27,271 bases of DNA from the NCBI GenBank assembly GCA_012521035.1, contig JAAYND010000073.1, forward strand, positions 1 to 27,271, read 5' to 3'. Numbering within the stretch: position 1 is the stretch's first letter; every line of letters starts with the position of its first letter. Position numbers and translations under genes: made by a program. The notes below the pieces were generated by a model. That model ran no database searches. It was given only the letters and a program-made list of their open reading frames with translations, and was not told the DNA's origin. Below are positions 8,338 through 15,826 of the stretch, piece after piece. The DNA comes from Methanomicrobiales archaeon. GTDB lineage: Archaea > Halobacteriota > Methanomicrobia > Methanomicrobiales > Methanoculleaceae.

Positions 8338-8895
8338 ATGATTCTTGTCGACTGGCAGATCGAGGACCGCATCAGGCACGGGTTTATCAAGGTGGAGCCC
8401 TACGACCCGGCCCTGATCCAGCCAAACTCCCTCGATATCAGGCTCGGTTCGCACTTTGTCTGGTACATTCCGGGCGGAGCGGTGATCGACCCATACGAAA
8501 AAGAGAGCGTCTGTTCAGACGTGGAGGAGATGGTAGCCGACTCGATCGTCCTCCAGCCGGGGCAGTTCCTCCTCGCTGAGACGCTGGAGACGATCGAGCT
8601 CCCCGATGATGTCGTGGCGAGCATTGAGGGGAAGAGCAGCATAGCGCGCCTCGGGATCGAGCTCCACCAGACGGGTGGCTGGATTGATGCCGGGTTCCGC
8701 GGTACGATAACGCTTGAGATGTGCAACGTGAACGCCCGGCCGGTCCGGGTCTACGCCGGGATGCCGATCGGGCAGCTGGTCTTCTACCGCACAGACCGTG
8801 CCGCGCGCCCGTACTCCATGAAGCAGGATGCGAAGTATATGGACCAGCAGCAGGCGACACTCTCCCGCTACCACGAGAATGCACGCCGCGCGTGA
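8338..8895 (+). CDS. dcd: dCTP deaminase, possibly bifunctional (dUMP-forming)
   Basis: Converts dCTP to dUTP, or directly to dUMP in the bifunctional form, supplying dTMP synthesis. I start it at the ATG at 8338, preceded by GGGAGAGAT at 8321-8329, rather than at an upstream in-frame ATG that overlaps trmJ; this gives 185 residues, the usual length. Catalytic residues are S100 and R104 in GKSSIARLG and the general base E127 in TITLEM. The C-terminus ends with QQQATLSRYHEN. Sequence around the active site resembles bifunctional enzymes such as the mycobacterial one, but HxTAGxIDPGF reads HQTGGWIDAGF: Gly113 and Ala118 replace conserved Ala and Pro. It is the last gene of the operon. Confidence 0.88.
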   Translation: MILVDWQIEDRIRHGFIKVEPYDPALIQPNSLDIRLGSHFVWYIPGGAVIDPYEKESVCSDVEEMVADSIVLQPGQFLLAETLETIELPDDVVASIEGKSSIARLGIELHQTGGWIDAGFRGTITLEMCNVNARPVRVYAGMPIGQLVFYRTDRAARPYSMKQDAKYMDQQQATLSRYHENARRA

Positions 8896-8921
8896 GGACC
8901 GGGTGTTATGTGCTTCCGCGC

Positions 8922-8932
8922 TACTATATAAC
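8922..8932 (+). promoter_or_regulatory. TATA box of thrS
   Basis: TACTATATAAC lies about 45 bases before the thrS ATG at 8972, predicting a leader of some 20 bases. GGGGAT at 8962-8967 is the likely ribosome-binding site. This makes thrS a separate unit from the preceding operon. Confidence 0.6.
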
Positions 8933-8971
8933 AGAAAAAACAGATATTGAAGGGTTTAACTGGGGATAACA

Positions 8972-10807
8972 ATGCGACTTCTTCTGATCCACTCTGATCA
9001 TATCGAGTACGAGGCCCGGAAGAAGACGAAGGTCGCCGAGGAGGATGCAGTCCAGAAGGATGCTCTTGACGAGGCGCTTGCTGTCTTCTGCGCGGTGGAG
9101 TCTGTCGACGAGGAGAATATTGAGGATGCTATACGCCAGGCGACGGATGAGGTCGTCGCCACTGCCCGGCAGCTTGGCACGACCAATATCATGATCTACC
9201 CCTACGCGCATCTCTCCTCTGACCTCGCCTCACCAGAAGCTGCGGTGAGCATCCTCCGGGGTCTCGCCGCGGCCATCGCCGGGGAGGATGAGTTTGTTGT
9301 CAGGCGAGCGCCGTTTGGCTGGTACAAGGCCTTCTCGCTCTCCTGTAAGGGCCACCCGCTCTCAGAGCTCTCCCGGACGATCACTCCCGGTGAGGGAGCG
9401 AGCGCCCCGAAGAAGGAGATCGAGCACGAGTTCTTCGTCTTCACCCCCGAAGGGGAGCGAAAGGATGCCAGGGATTATGTCGATGAGAAGACGCCTTTCG
9501 CCTCCCTGATCCGGAAGGAACTCGGCTACCCGGGGCAGGAAGGGGTCGAGCCGGCCCACGTGGACCTGATGCGGGCCAAGGAGCTCGTGGAGTACGAACC
9601 ACGCTCGGATGTCGGGCAGCACCGCTGGATGCCCCGGGGCAAGCTGATCCGCGATCTCCTCGCCGATTATGTTCTTGCGCAGGTGCTTGAGTACGGCGGG
9701 ATGCCGGTCGAGACCCCGGTTATGTATGACCTCGGCGACCGGGCGATCGCGGAGCACGCCGCCAAGTTCGGGGAGCGGCAGTACCGGTTCAAGAGCGGCA
9801 ACCGCGATATGATGCTCCGGTTTGCTGCGTGCTTTGGGATGTTCTCGATCATGCATGATATGCATATCTCTCCAAACACCCTCCCGATGAAGCTCTATGA
9901 GCTCTCGACATACTCGTTCCGGCATGAGCAGAAGGGTGAGGTGATCGGTCTTAAGCGCCTCCGCGCCTTCACGATGCCCGATATGCACACCCTCTGCCGG
10001 GACGTGGACGATGCACTCAAGAGCTTTGAAGAACAGGTCGCGATCGGCTGGAAGAGCGGCGAAGACCTTGAGACCCCGCTCGTTGGGGTCTTCCGGTGTA
10101 CCCGGGACTTCTTTATGCAGTACGAATCCTGGATAAAGAGCCTTGTCGCGAAGTCAGGTGTGCCGATGCTGATCGAGGTTCTCTCGGAGCGGACGCACTA
10201 CTGGATCGCAAAGGCTGATCTCGCGGCGATCGATGCACAGGGCCGGCCTATTGAGAACCCGACGGTCCAGATCGATGTGGAGAGCGCGGATCGGTTCGAT
10301 ATCAAGTACTACACGCCGGAAGGGGTTGAGGTCCACCCCCCGATCCTCCACTTCTCGCCGACGGGTTCGATAGAACGGGTAATATGCGCGTTGCTTGAGA
10401 ATACGGCGACGCAGGATGTTCCTTCACTCCCGACCTGGCTTGCGCCGACCCAGGTCCGGTTGGTGCCGGTGGCGGAGCGGCACGTCTGCTTTGCAGAGGA
10501 GATCTGCACGCGCCTGAACGCCGCCGGCATCCGGACGGACCTTGATGACCGCGAAGAGAGCGTGAACAAAAAGATCCGGGGGGCCGGCGTGGACTGGGTG
10601 CCCTACGTCGCGGTGATAGGCGATGCGGAGGCCGAGAGCGGGAGGCTCACGGTGACCGTCAGGAGGCTCTCGGAGAAGAAGAAGCCGTACCGGGAGACGA
10701 TGAGCGAGGATGAACTCATTGAGGCCGTGAGGATGGAGACCGCCGGCAAGCCCTGCCGGCCGCTTTATACCCCGAGGTTCCTCTCCAGGAAACCCCGGTT
10801 TATCTGA
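8972..10807 (+). CDS. thrS: threonyl-tRNA synthetase, archaeal type
   Basis: Charges tRNA(Thr). The 611-residue protein carries the archaeal N-terminal editing domain, residues 1-145, related to D-aminoacyl-tRNA deacylase: MRLLLIHSDHIEYEA, IYPYAHLSSDLA, RAPFGWYKAFSLSCKGHPL. It replaces the unrelated bacterial editing domain. The class II catalytic core spans about 200-490: motif 1 region VLEYGGMPVETPVMYDL, RFAACFGMF with the zinc-ligand Cys, motif 2 TYSFRHEQKGEVIGLKRLR, MPDMHTLC with a zinc His, and motif 3 ILHFSPTGSIERVICALLE. The anticodon-binding domain fills the rest (WLAPTQVRLVPV onwards) and ends with typical basic PRFLSRKPRFI. It has its own promoter and a T-tract terminator. Confidence 0.95.
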   Translation: MRLLLIHSDHIEYEARKKTKVAEEDAVQKDALDEALAVFCAVESVDEENIEDAIRQATDEVVATARQLGTTNIMIYPYAHLSSDLASPEAAVSILRGLAAAIAGEDEFVVRRAPFGWYKAFSLSCKGHPLSELSRTITPGEGASAPKKEIEHEFFVFTPEGERKDARDYVDEKTPFASLIRKELGYPGQEGVEPAHVDLMRAKELVEYEPRSDVGQHRWMPRGKLIRDLLADYVLAQVLEYGGMPVETPVMYDLGDRAIAEHAAKFGERQYRFKSGNRDMMLRFAACFGMFSIMHDMHISPNTLPMKLYELSTYSFRHEQKGEVIGLKRLRAFTMPDMHTLCRDVDDALKSFEEQVAIGWKSGEDLETPLVGVFRCTRDFFMQYESWIKSLVAKSGVPMLIEVLSERTHYWIAKADLAAIDAQGRPIENPTVQIDVESADRFDIKYYTPEGVEVHPPILHFSPTGSIERVICALLENTATQDVPSLPTWLAPTQVRLVPVAERHVCFAEEICTRLNAAGIRTDLDDREESVNKKIRGAGVDWVPYVAVIGDAEAESGRLTVTVRRLSEKKKPYRETMSEDELIEAVRMETAGKPCRPLYTPRFLSRKPRFI

Positions 10808-10813
10808 TCAATC

Positions 10814-10822
10814 TTTTTTTTT
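10814..10822 (+). terminator. oligo-T terminator after thrS
   Basis: Nine consecutive T residues begin six bases after the thrS stop codon, with a second T5 run at 10828-10832. Archaeal RNA polymerase terminates at such T tracts without needing a hairpin. Confidence 0.65.
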
Positions 10823-10903
10823 GGAGCTTTTTGAGGGAGACGGGACGCCCCTCGTGCAGGAAGTAGTCTGGCCGCCTTGCTATGATACTTGGTTGACCCA
10901 CCT

Positions 10904-10928
10904 GGATTGCCGCCCCTCAAGGCGATCC
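10904..10928. repeat. hairpin in thrS/ATPase intergenic region
   Basis: GGATTGCC (10904-10911) and GGCGATCC (10921-10928) form an 8-base stem with one G-T pair and a 9-base loop. It sits between the thrS terminator and the operator-like array. It could be a leader structure or a chance pairing. Confidence 0.3.
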
Positions 10929-10936
10929 TCAAATGA

Positions 10937-10993
10937 ATAACAAGATTGTTATGTAACAAAAGTGTAATGTAACGCTTGATGGATGTCTTGTTA
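10937..10993 (+). promoter_or_regulatory. array of TAACAA/TTGTTA half-sites, candidate operator
   Basis: Overlapping palindromes stand out. ATAACAA-GA-TTGTTAT occupies 10937-10952 and TTGTTA-TG-TAACAA occupies 10946-10959, sharing the middle half-site, so three half-sites repeat at 8-base intervals. GTTATGTAAC (10948-10957) recurs as GTAATGTAAC (10964-10973), and another TTGTTA lies at 10988-10993. Such arrays are typical binding sites for dimeric winged-helix regulators. It lies about 75-130 bases upstream of the ATPase start at 11067 and presumably controls that gene; the winged helix of the ATPase itself could be the binder (inference). Confidence 0.5.
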
Positions 10994-11066
10994 CCTCCTG
11001 GAGACCCTGCAGCCAGGGGCGCCCTCATTGATCATGAAGAATTCGGGAACTGGTGGAGGATTTACC

Positions 11067-12647
11067 ATGCCGGCGCCGGCTAGCGTAGCCCTTCATCAAT
11101 ACTCTCCTGGAGCCCTGGATCGCGAGACCCTCCAGTACCTCCTTGTGGGTCGGCAGAAGCTTGCTGAAAGCCTGTTTGAGGAGATAGATCAGGCGGCCGG
11201 GGGCGGGACTCCACGCTTCTTCCTCCTCATAGGCCCTCGCGGCACCGGAAAATCTCACCTGATGGCTCTGCTCTACGAGCAGGTTCGCGATGACCTCTCC
11301 GGGAGGGCTATCCCTGTAAAACTTGGGGAGGAAGAGTACTCGATATTCAGGGCGTCTGACTTCTTCCTGAGGGTATTAGAAGATATGGGGGCTTGCGTCG
11401 CGAATGTGGCCGGTGATGATCAGCTTGTCCGCGACGTTGCAGTCGATACACTCAGGGAGATCGCGTCGCGGGAAAACAGGCAAATTGTGATATTTGTTGA
11501 GAATATACATGAACTCTTCACGCAGATGGACAGGTGCGAGATCCAGGCACTGCGTTCGGTGTTCCAGCAGACAAACATCTTCTCGGTGATCGCCTCAGCG
11601 CCGCAGATCTTCCCCGGCGTATCTGATCACGATGAACCCTTCTATAACTTCTTCCGGATCTTCCGCCTCCAGGAGCTGAAGTGTGCCGAGATCAAGGAAT
11701 TGATGAAGAAGATTGCCCGGATTAGCGGCAACACCGCCTTCATTGAGAACTTCCAGGACTACGAACCAGCGATTGAGGCGCTCTTCCATCTCATCGGCGG
11801 CAATCCGCGACTGACTATCCGATTGTATGAGGCCATCTCACATGGCGGGGCTGATGGTGCAGCGAAGATCTTTTCTGGTATTATGGATGGGGAGACGCCG
11901 TATTACCGGGAGGCATTCAGGAGGCTTACGGGACAGCGAAGACTTATCCTCGATACGATCCTCTGCAGAGAGACTCCCCTTACACCAAAGGAGATCGCAG
12001 AGATATCCCGGCTGGATCCGGCGGTGGTGAACGCTCAGCTCAGGAGGCTTGAGCGAGATGGGTACGTCACCTCACGCCCGATGGGGAAGCGGACGTCGTA
12101 CGAGGCCCGGGACCGGCTCTTCCGGCTGTGGCGAGTGATGCGAAGACCGGCCGGCCGGGAGCGCTTGGCGGCCTTCATCAGGTTCCTGGAGGCCTGGCAT
12201 GGGCGGCCGATGGCCACCAGGGAAGAACTACTGCAGGAGTCATTGGCTCCGTATGTTGCCGGGAGGTGGGATGGACAGCTGGGGGATCCAGCAGAAGCCG
12301 TTCTCGTTCTGGCGCTTGAGGAGATGCTGGCCGGGAACCGGGCAAACGGCCTCTCCCTGATCGCAGAGGCGTACGGGCACGTGAGCCGTCCGGATCAGGC
12401 CGCGGTGAGGTTTCTGAAACAGATAATCGAGGAGGGAGAGGTCTCCCAGATCAGGGATGCTGTCCATGCAATCATCTCTTCCTGGGGGCCGGGCTATGAG
12501 GAATTCCTGGAACCAGTTCTGGATGCCGTGGCGATCATTGAGACGCAGGATACGGGACTCTACTATACGAGGCTCCAGCCAGAGGAGCGGGTGGTCGTTG
12601 CCGGGATCGTCCGGGCGATCACGGGAACGGATGAACTGGTGGTTTAG
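11067..12647 (+). CDS. AAA/STAND-type ATPase with winged-helix domain
   Basis: A 526-residue ATP-binding protein of unknown role. I chose the ATG at 11067 because GGTGGAGGA (11052-11060) precedes it by six bases; an upstream in-frame ATG at 11034 and a start at 10983 have no such site. The P-loop GPRGTGKS is at residues 56-63 and Walker B VIFVEN at 141-146 with E145. SVIASAPQIFPGV (sensor-1 region) and LIGGNPRLTIRLYEAI resemble Orc1/Cdc6- and STAND-like ATPases. A winged helix follows, roughly residues 310-355 (TPKEIAEISRLDPAVVNAQL), and then a helical tail of about 170 residues, possibly a superhelical repeat domain. Its stop overlaps that of the convergent exporter gene. The fold is well supported; the function (regulator, replication-linked or defence) is not known. 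Confidence 0.75.
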   Translation: MPAPASVALHQYSPGALDRETLQYLLVGRQKLAESLFEEIDQAAGGGTPRFFLLIGPRGTGKSHLMALLYEQVRDDLSGRAIPVKLGEEEYSIFRASDFFLRVLEDMGACVANVAGDDQLVRDVAVDTLREIASRENRQIVIFVENIHELFTQMDRCEIQALRSVFQQTNIFSVIASAPQIFPGVSDHDEPFYNFFRIFRLQELKCAEIKELMKKIARISGNTAFIENFQDYEPAIEALFHLIGGNPRLTIRLYEAISHGGADGAAKIFSGIMDGETPYYREAFRRLTGQRRLILDTILCRETPLTPKEIAEISRLDPAVVNAQLRRLERDGYVTSRPMGKRTSYEARDRLFRLWRVMRRPAGRERLAAFIRFLEAWHGRPMATREELLQESLAPYVAGRWDGQLGDPAEAVLVLALEEMLAGNRANGLSLIAEAYGHVSRPDQAAVRFLKQIIEEGEVSQIRDAVHAIISSWGPGYEEFLEPVLDAVAIIETQDTGLYYTRLQPEERVVVAGIVRAITGTDELVV

Positions 12648-14053
12648 GTAGTATCCCGATGCTCTGACCCCCGGGCCCAGGACATAGCTCCTGCGAGGAG
12701 GAGAAGCAGGAAGGAGACCACGAGCGCTGCATCGATGCCCTGGATGAAGGCGCCGGCCACATGCCCTACCACCTGCGATGTGCCCGTGAAGATCTCAAAT
12801 GCGAGGGCGCGGGGGATCGAGGCGGAGGCTACTGTTATTGCGAGCACGAAACTCCCGAGCACCCCGATGTTCTGCACCATCCGGAGCGCCCCCGATACGC
12901 TCCCGTAATCCTCCATCCGCGCGTGGGCCATGATAGCGCTGTTGTTCGCCGGGTAGAACATCGCTGTACCGATCCCGGAGATGAACGATGCCAGGAGAAC
13001 CAGTGTGAGAGATGAATCTACCCGGATCGCCATGTAGATCAGGATCGCCACCGCGATCACCATCGTTCCTATGGTTGCGATGATCCGTGCCCCGACACGA
13101 TCCGAGAGCCTCCCCATGTAGGGGCCGAGAACACTCCCCATGACATACCCCGGTGTGAGCAGGAGTGCGGCATCCAGCGGGGTGAGTCCACGGATCCCCT
13201 GGAGGTACATGGTGATGAGGAATACAACCGCGATATACCCCAGGCTCTGAAGGAATGCAGCAAGCAGGCTGTATTTGAGTATGGGCTCTTTCAGGCTCTC
13301 AAAGCTGATCGTGGGGGTTTTGGTATGCGTTTCGTGCCAGACAAATATCAGTATCAGGGCAAAACCCAGGAGTGCGAGGGTTGCTGAGAGTTCGGTAAGG
13401 CCATTTCCGGCAAAATCGACCGCAGCGTATGATATGAGCGCGAGGCCGGCTGTGAGGAGAGCCATCCCGATGATATCGAGGGATGCTGGCGTCCGGGTCA
13501 CGTCCTTGAGGTAGCGCGTTCCGAGATAGAGGGCGGCGATGCCGATGGGTACGTTGATGAAGAATATGTACTCCCAACCGATGAACGTGGTTATGACACC
13601 GCCAAGAACGATGCCGAGCGTTGCACCGACTGTCCAGCCCAGTGAGTTATACCCGAACGCTGCTCCGCGCGATCCGGGAGGGAATATATCGGCTATGATG
13701 GCGCCGGAGTTCGCTTCCATGAGGGCCCCGCCCATGGCCTGAACGCCCCGGAAGAGGATCAGCGCGGTGATGGTCGCAGAGATCCCGCAGAAGAACGAGC
13801 TGGCGGTGAATATGCCAAACCCGAGATTGAACATGCGGGTCCGGCCGAATATATCCCCGAGTCTTCCGAGCTGGACGGTCAGTGCCGCCACTATCAGGAG
13901 GTAGATGAGGATGACCCACATGGTGGTGAGAATATCCGCGTTGAGCTTCTCCGCGATGACCGGGAAGGCCAGGATAACAATTGTGCTGTCAAGTGCTCCC
14001 ATCAGGGTGCCGAGCACGAGGACGGAGAGCCGGATTTTCTGCAACCGATCCAT
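12644..14053 (-). CDS. MFS multidrug exporter, DHA2 (14-helix) family
   Basis: A 469-residue integral membrane protein of the major facilitator superfamily, most likely a proton-driven drug/cation exporter. The N-terminus MDRLQKIRLSVLVLGTLMGA leads to LDSTIVILAFPVIAEKL, the DHA2 motif in helix 1. The loop 2-3 motif is LGRLGDIFGRTRMF, and helix 5 has the antiporter motif near GWTVGATLGIVLGGVI followed by GWEYIFFINVPIG. Hydrophobic segments are consistent with 14 helices. Start ATG at 14053 follows AGGA and a TATA-like element, so the leader is very short. It converges on the STAND-type ATPase gene with a three-base overlap of stop codons. The substrate cannot be read from sequence. Confidence 0.88.
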   Translation of the reverse strand: MDRLQKIRLSVLVLGTLMGALDSTIVILAFPVIAEKLNADILTTMWVILIYLLIVAALTVQLGRLGDIFGRTRMFNLGFGIFTASSFFCGISATITALILFRGVQAMGGALMEANSGAIIADIFPPGSRGAAFGYNSLGWTVGATLGIVLGGVITTFIGWEYIFFINVPIGIAALYLGTRYLKDVTRTPASLDIIGMALLTAGLALISYAAVDFAGNGLTELSATLALLGFALILIFVWHETHTKTPTISFESLKEPILKYSLLAAFLQSLGYIAVVFLITMYLQGIRGLTPLDAALLLTPGYVMGSVLGPYMGRLSDRVGARIIATIGTMVIAVAILIYMAIRVDSSLTLVLLASFISGIGTAMFYPANNSAIMAHARMEDYGSVSGALRMVQNIGVLGSFVLAITVASASIPRALAFEIFTGTSQVVGHVAGAFIQGIDAALVVSFLLLLLAGAMSWARGSEHRDTT

Positions 14054-14369
14054 ATTCCTAGGTTTTGTTTTTATGAATATAGTATGTGTCGGTACCGTTC
14101 AGGCCATCCTGCTGCGGGTTGCGCCGGGAGTGATTTTTAAGCGCAGGCGGTGGCGGGGTTGGAAGATTGAGTCTTCCGGGGAACTTTTTGGGGGGTGCGG
14201 GGGACTTTTGTGTGCCGGCACGCTCTCGTGGCGGCCCGGGGACCGGTGCGGTGCCGGTGACCGGGTATGCCGGCGGAGGAGGATCCGGGGGATCGGATAG
14301 TTAGTCCGATTATATTCCAATGAAAATGAGTGTTTTTGTTAGAGTATGATCTAATGAAAACAAACATTT
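14054..14369. other. divergent intergenic region between exporter and DUF4143 ATPase
   Basis: This 316-base gap lies between two divergent genes. The exporter promoter is at the left. The middle (14110-14290) is GC-rich, with runs of G and no gene that I can support. The last 80 bases turn abruptly AT-rich and carry repeats described separately. Confidence 0.6.
14073..14082 (-). promoter_or_regulatory. TATA box of the MFS exporter gene
   Basis: On the minus strand CTATATTCAT is centred about 25 bases upstream of the ATG at 14053, implying a leaderless or nearly leaderless transcript. Confidence 0.5.
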
Positions 14370-14388
14370 ATGCTTGAGTATATTCCAA
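14292..14388 (+). promoter_or_regulatory. repeat-rich promoter region of the DUF4143 ATPase
   Basis: Three nested elements lie here. A perfect hairpin ATCGGA/TCCGAT is at 14292-14297 and 14305-14310 with a 7-base loop. A 10-base direct repeat TATATTCCAA is at 14311-14320 and 14379-14388. Between its copies is a near-perfect inverted repeat, TGTTTTTGTTAGA (14331-14343) with TCTAATGAAAACA (14350-14362), 11 of 13 pairs. A TATA-like CATTTATGC at 14365-14373 sits 27 bases before ATG 14397. The arrangement suggests repressor sites over a leaderless promoter. Confidence 0.5.
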
Positions 14389-14396
14389 CAAACTAT

Positions 14397-15686
14397 ATGG
14401 CCTCGATCCTCGATCTTCTGGTTGCCCTCAATCCCTGGTGGAGCGGGAAGCCTTTTGAAGCAGGTATACGGCGGGAGAGATACTTCACGCAGATCGAGAA
14501 GTATCTTGGAACCGGGGAGATCGTTGTCCTTACCGGAGTGCGCCGCTCGGGCAAGACGACGCTTCTATTCCAGGTGATCGATGACCTTATCCGCAACCGC
14601 CGGGTCGATCCACGATCGATCCTCTTCGTGAACTGTGATGAACCTGAGATCGCCCGTCTTGATGATCCGCTTGAGGTGATACTTGAGACCTACCGCAGAG
14701 ATGTGTACAGTGGTGATGCGGTCTACCTCATCCTTGATGAGATCCAGACTATCGAGGGATGGGAGCGCCGGGTGAAGTCGCTCTACGACCGGAAGCAGTT
14801 CACCCTTATTATATCCGGCTCGACGTCATACCTCCTCGACTCGAACCTCTCGACGCTCATCGCCGGGCGGTACCTCCCGGTCCATGTCTATCCACTCGAT
14901 TTTGCGGAGTATGTGGTCTTCTCCGGTGAGGATCTGCCGGCAGATCCCGTCACACTCGCGGCGGCGAGGTATCGGCTTCTGCACCTGCTCGGTGAGTATC
15001 TTCGTGAAGGAGGGTTTCCGCAGGTCGCTCTCCAGGGTGATCGGGCGGTCCGTCGGGACCAGCTTGCAGCATACTACGATAGTATCGTCTATCGCGACAT
15101 CGTGCGAGCGAATGAGGTACGAAACCAGAGGGCACTCGGAGATCTGCTCGCATACTGCATGACGAACATAACCTCGCTCTACTCCTACCGGAGCCTCCAG
15201 GAGATGCTCGGCATTGATTTTGCGACCATCAAGGAGTATCTCTACTACGCAGAGAAGGCGAAGATCCTCTTTGAGATCCAGTATTTCAGCTACTCGCTAA
15301 AGGTCCAGAGCAGAAACAACAAAAAGATCTACTGTATCGACAACGGCCTCCGGAATGCCGTATCATTCCGGTTCTCGGAGGATGAGGGGAGGCTTGCGGA
15401 GAACCTTGTCTTCATCGAACTCAAGAAGCAGGGTCATGAGATCTACTACTGGAAGAAGCAGGGTGAAGTCGATTTCGTCGTTAAGCACCCCGATCGTTCG
15501 CTCACTGCGATCAATGTCTCGTACACCGATAACCTCCCCGCCCGGGAAGAGAGAGCACTGCTTGAGTTTAGAGATCTCCACAACCCCGGGGTACGGGAAT
15601 GCATCCTTCTTACGAAGGATACCGAGAAGAGGGAGGGAGCGGTCCAGTATATCCCGCTCTGGAAGTGGTTGCTCGGTGTGGGTTGA
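14397..15686 (+). CDS. AAA_14/DUF4143-type ATPase
   Basis: A member of the large archaeal and bacterial family of AAA-like ATPases with a C-terminal DUF4143 domain, whose biological role is unknown. Starting at ATG 14397 it has 429 residues; ATG 14370 is in frame but would overlap the TATA element. The P-loop is GVRRSGKT at 47-54, Walker B YLILDEIQ with D114/E115, and the sensor IISGSTSYLL. The middle region (EYLREGGFPQVALQGD, YYDSIVYRDIV) is a helical domain. The C-terminal part has a nuclease-like core, AENLVFIELKKQG, GEVDFVV and then AINVSY. The last replaces the IEVK of a full PD-(D/E)XK site, so nuclease activity is doubtful. Such genes are often patchily distributed and horizontally acquired. 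It is followed by the insertion sequence. Confidence 0.82.
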   Translation: MASILDLLVALNPWWSGKPFEAGIRRERYFTQIEKYLGTGEIVVLTGVRRSGKTTLLFQVIDDLIRNRRVDPRSILFVNCDEPEIARLDDPLEVILETYRRDVYSGDAVYLILDEIQTIEGWERRVKSLYDRKQFTLIISGSTSYLLDSNLSTLIAGRYLPVHVYPLDFAEYVVFSGEDLPADPVTLAAARYRLLHLLGEYLREGGFPQVALQGDRAVRRDQLAAYYDSIVYRDIVRANEVRNQRALGDLLAYCMTNITSLYSYRSLQEMLGIDFATIKEYLYYAEKAKILFEIQYFSYSLKVQSRNNKKIYCIDNGLRNAVSFRFSEDEGRLAENLVFIELKKQGHEIYYWKKQGEVDFVVKHPDRSLTAINVSYTDNLPAREERALLEFRDLHNPGVRECILLTKDTEKREGAVQYIPLWKWLLGVG

Positions 15687-15826
15687 GCAACCGGGTGTAC
15701 GGCGACGATCATGAGTACTCGTGAGGGGGTGGCTCCGCTCTCAGCGGACGACCTGAGGGCCACACGCGGTTCCCGGGGCCGGCACCTGATGGGAGGCCAG
15801 ATAGAGTCGTCCTGCTACGGGGATAT
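15687..15826. other. short gap before the insertion sequence
   Basis: About 140 bases between the DUF4143 ATPase stop and the putative IS end contain no gene I can support and no T-tract terminator. Confidence 0.4.

Noticed and set aside
10833..10853. GAGGG/CCCTC pairing after thrS as a hairpin terminator
   Set aside because: Stem of five with an 11-base loop lying downstream of the T tract; the T tract alone is the better terminator.
14305..14322. dif-like half-site (minus strand ATTGGAATATAATCGG)
   Set aside because: Only one arm resembles the archaeal dif consensus as I recall it; the second arm is missing, and the segment is better explained as part of the ATPase promoter repeats.
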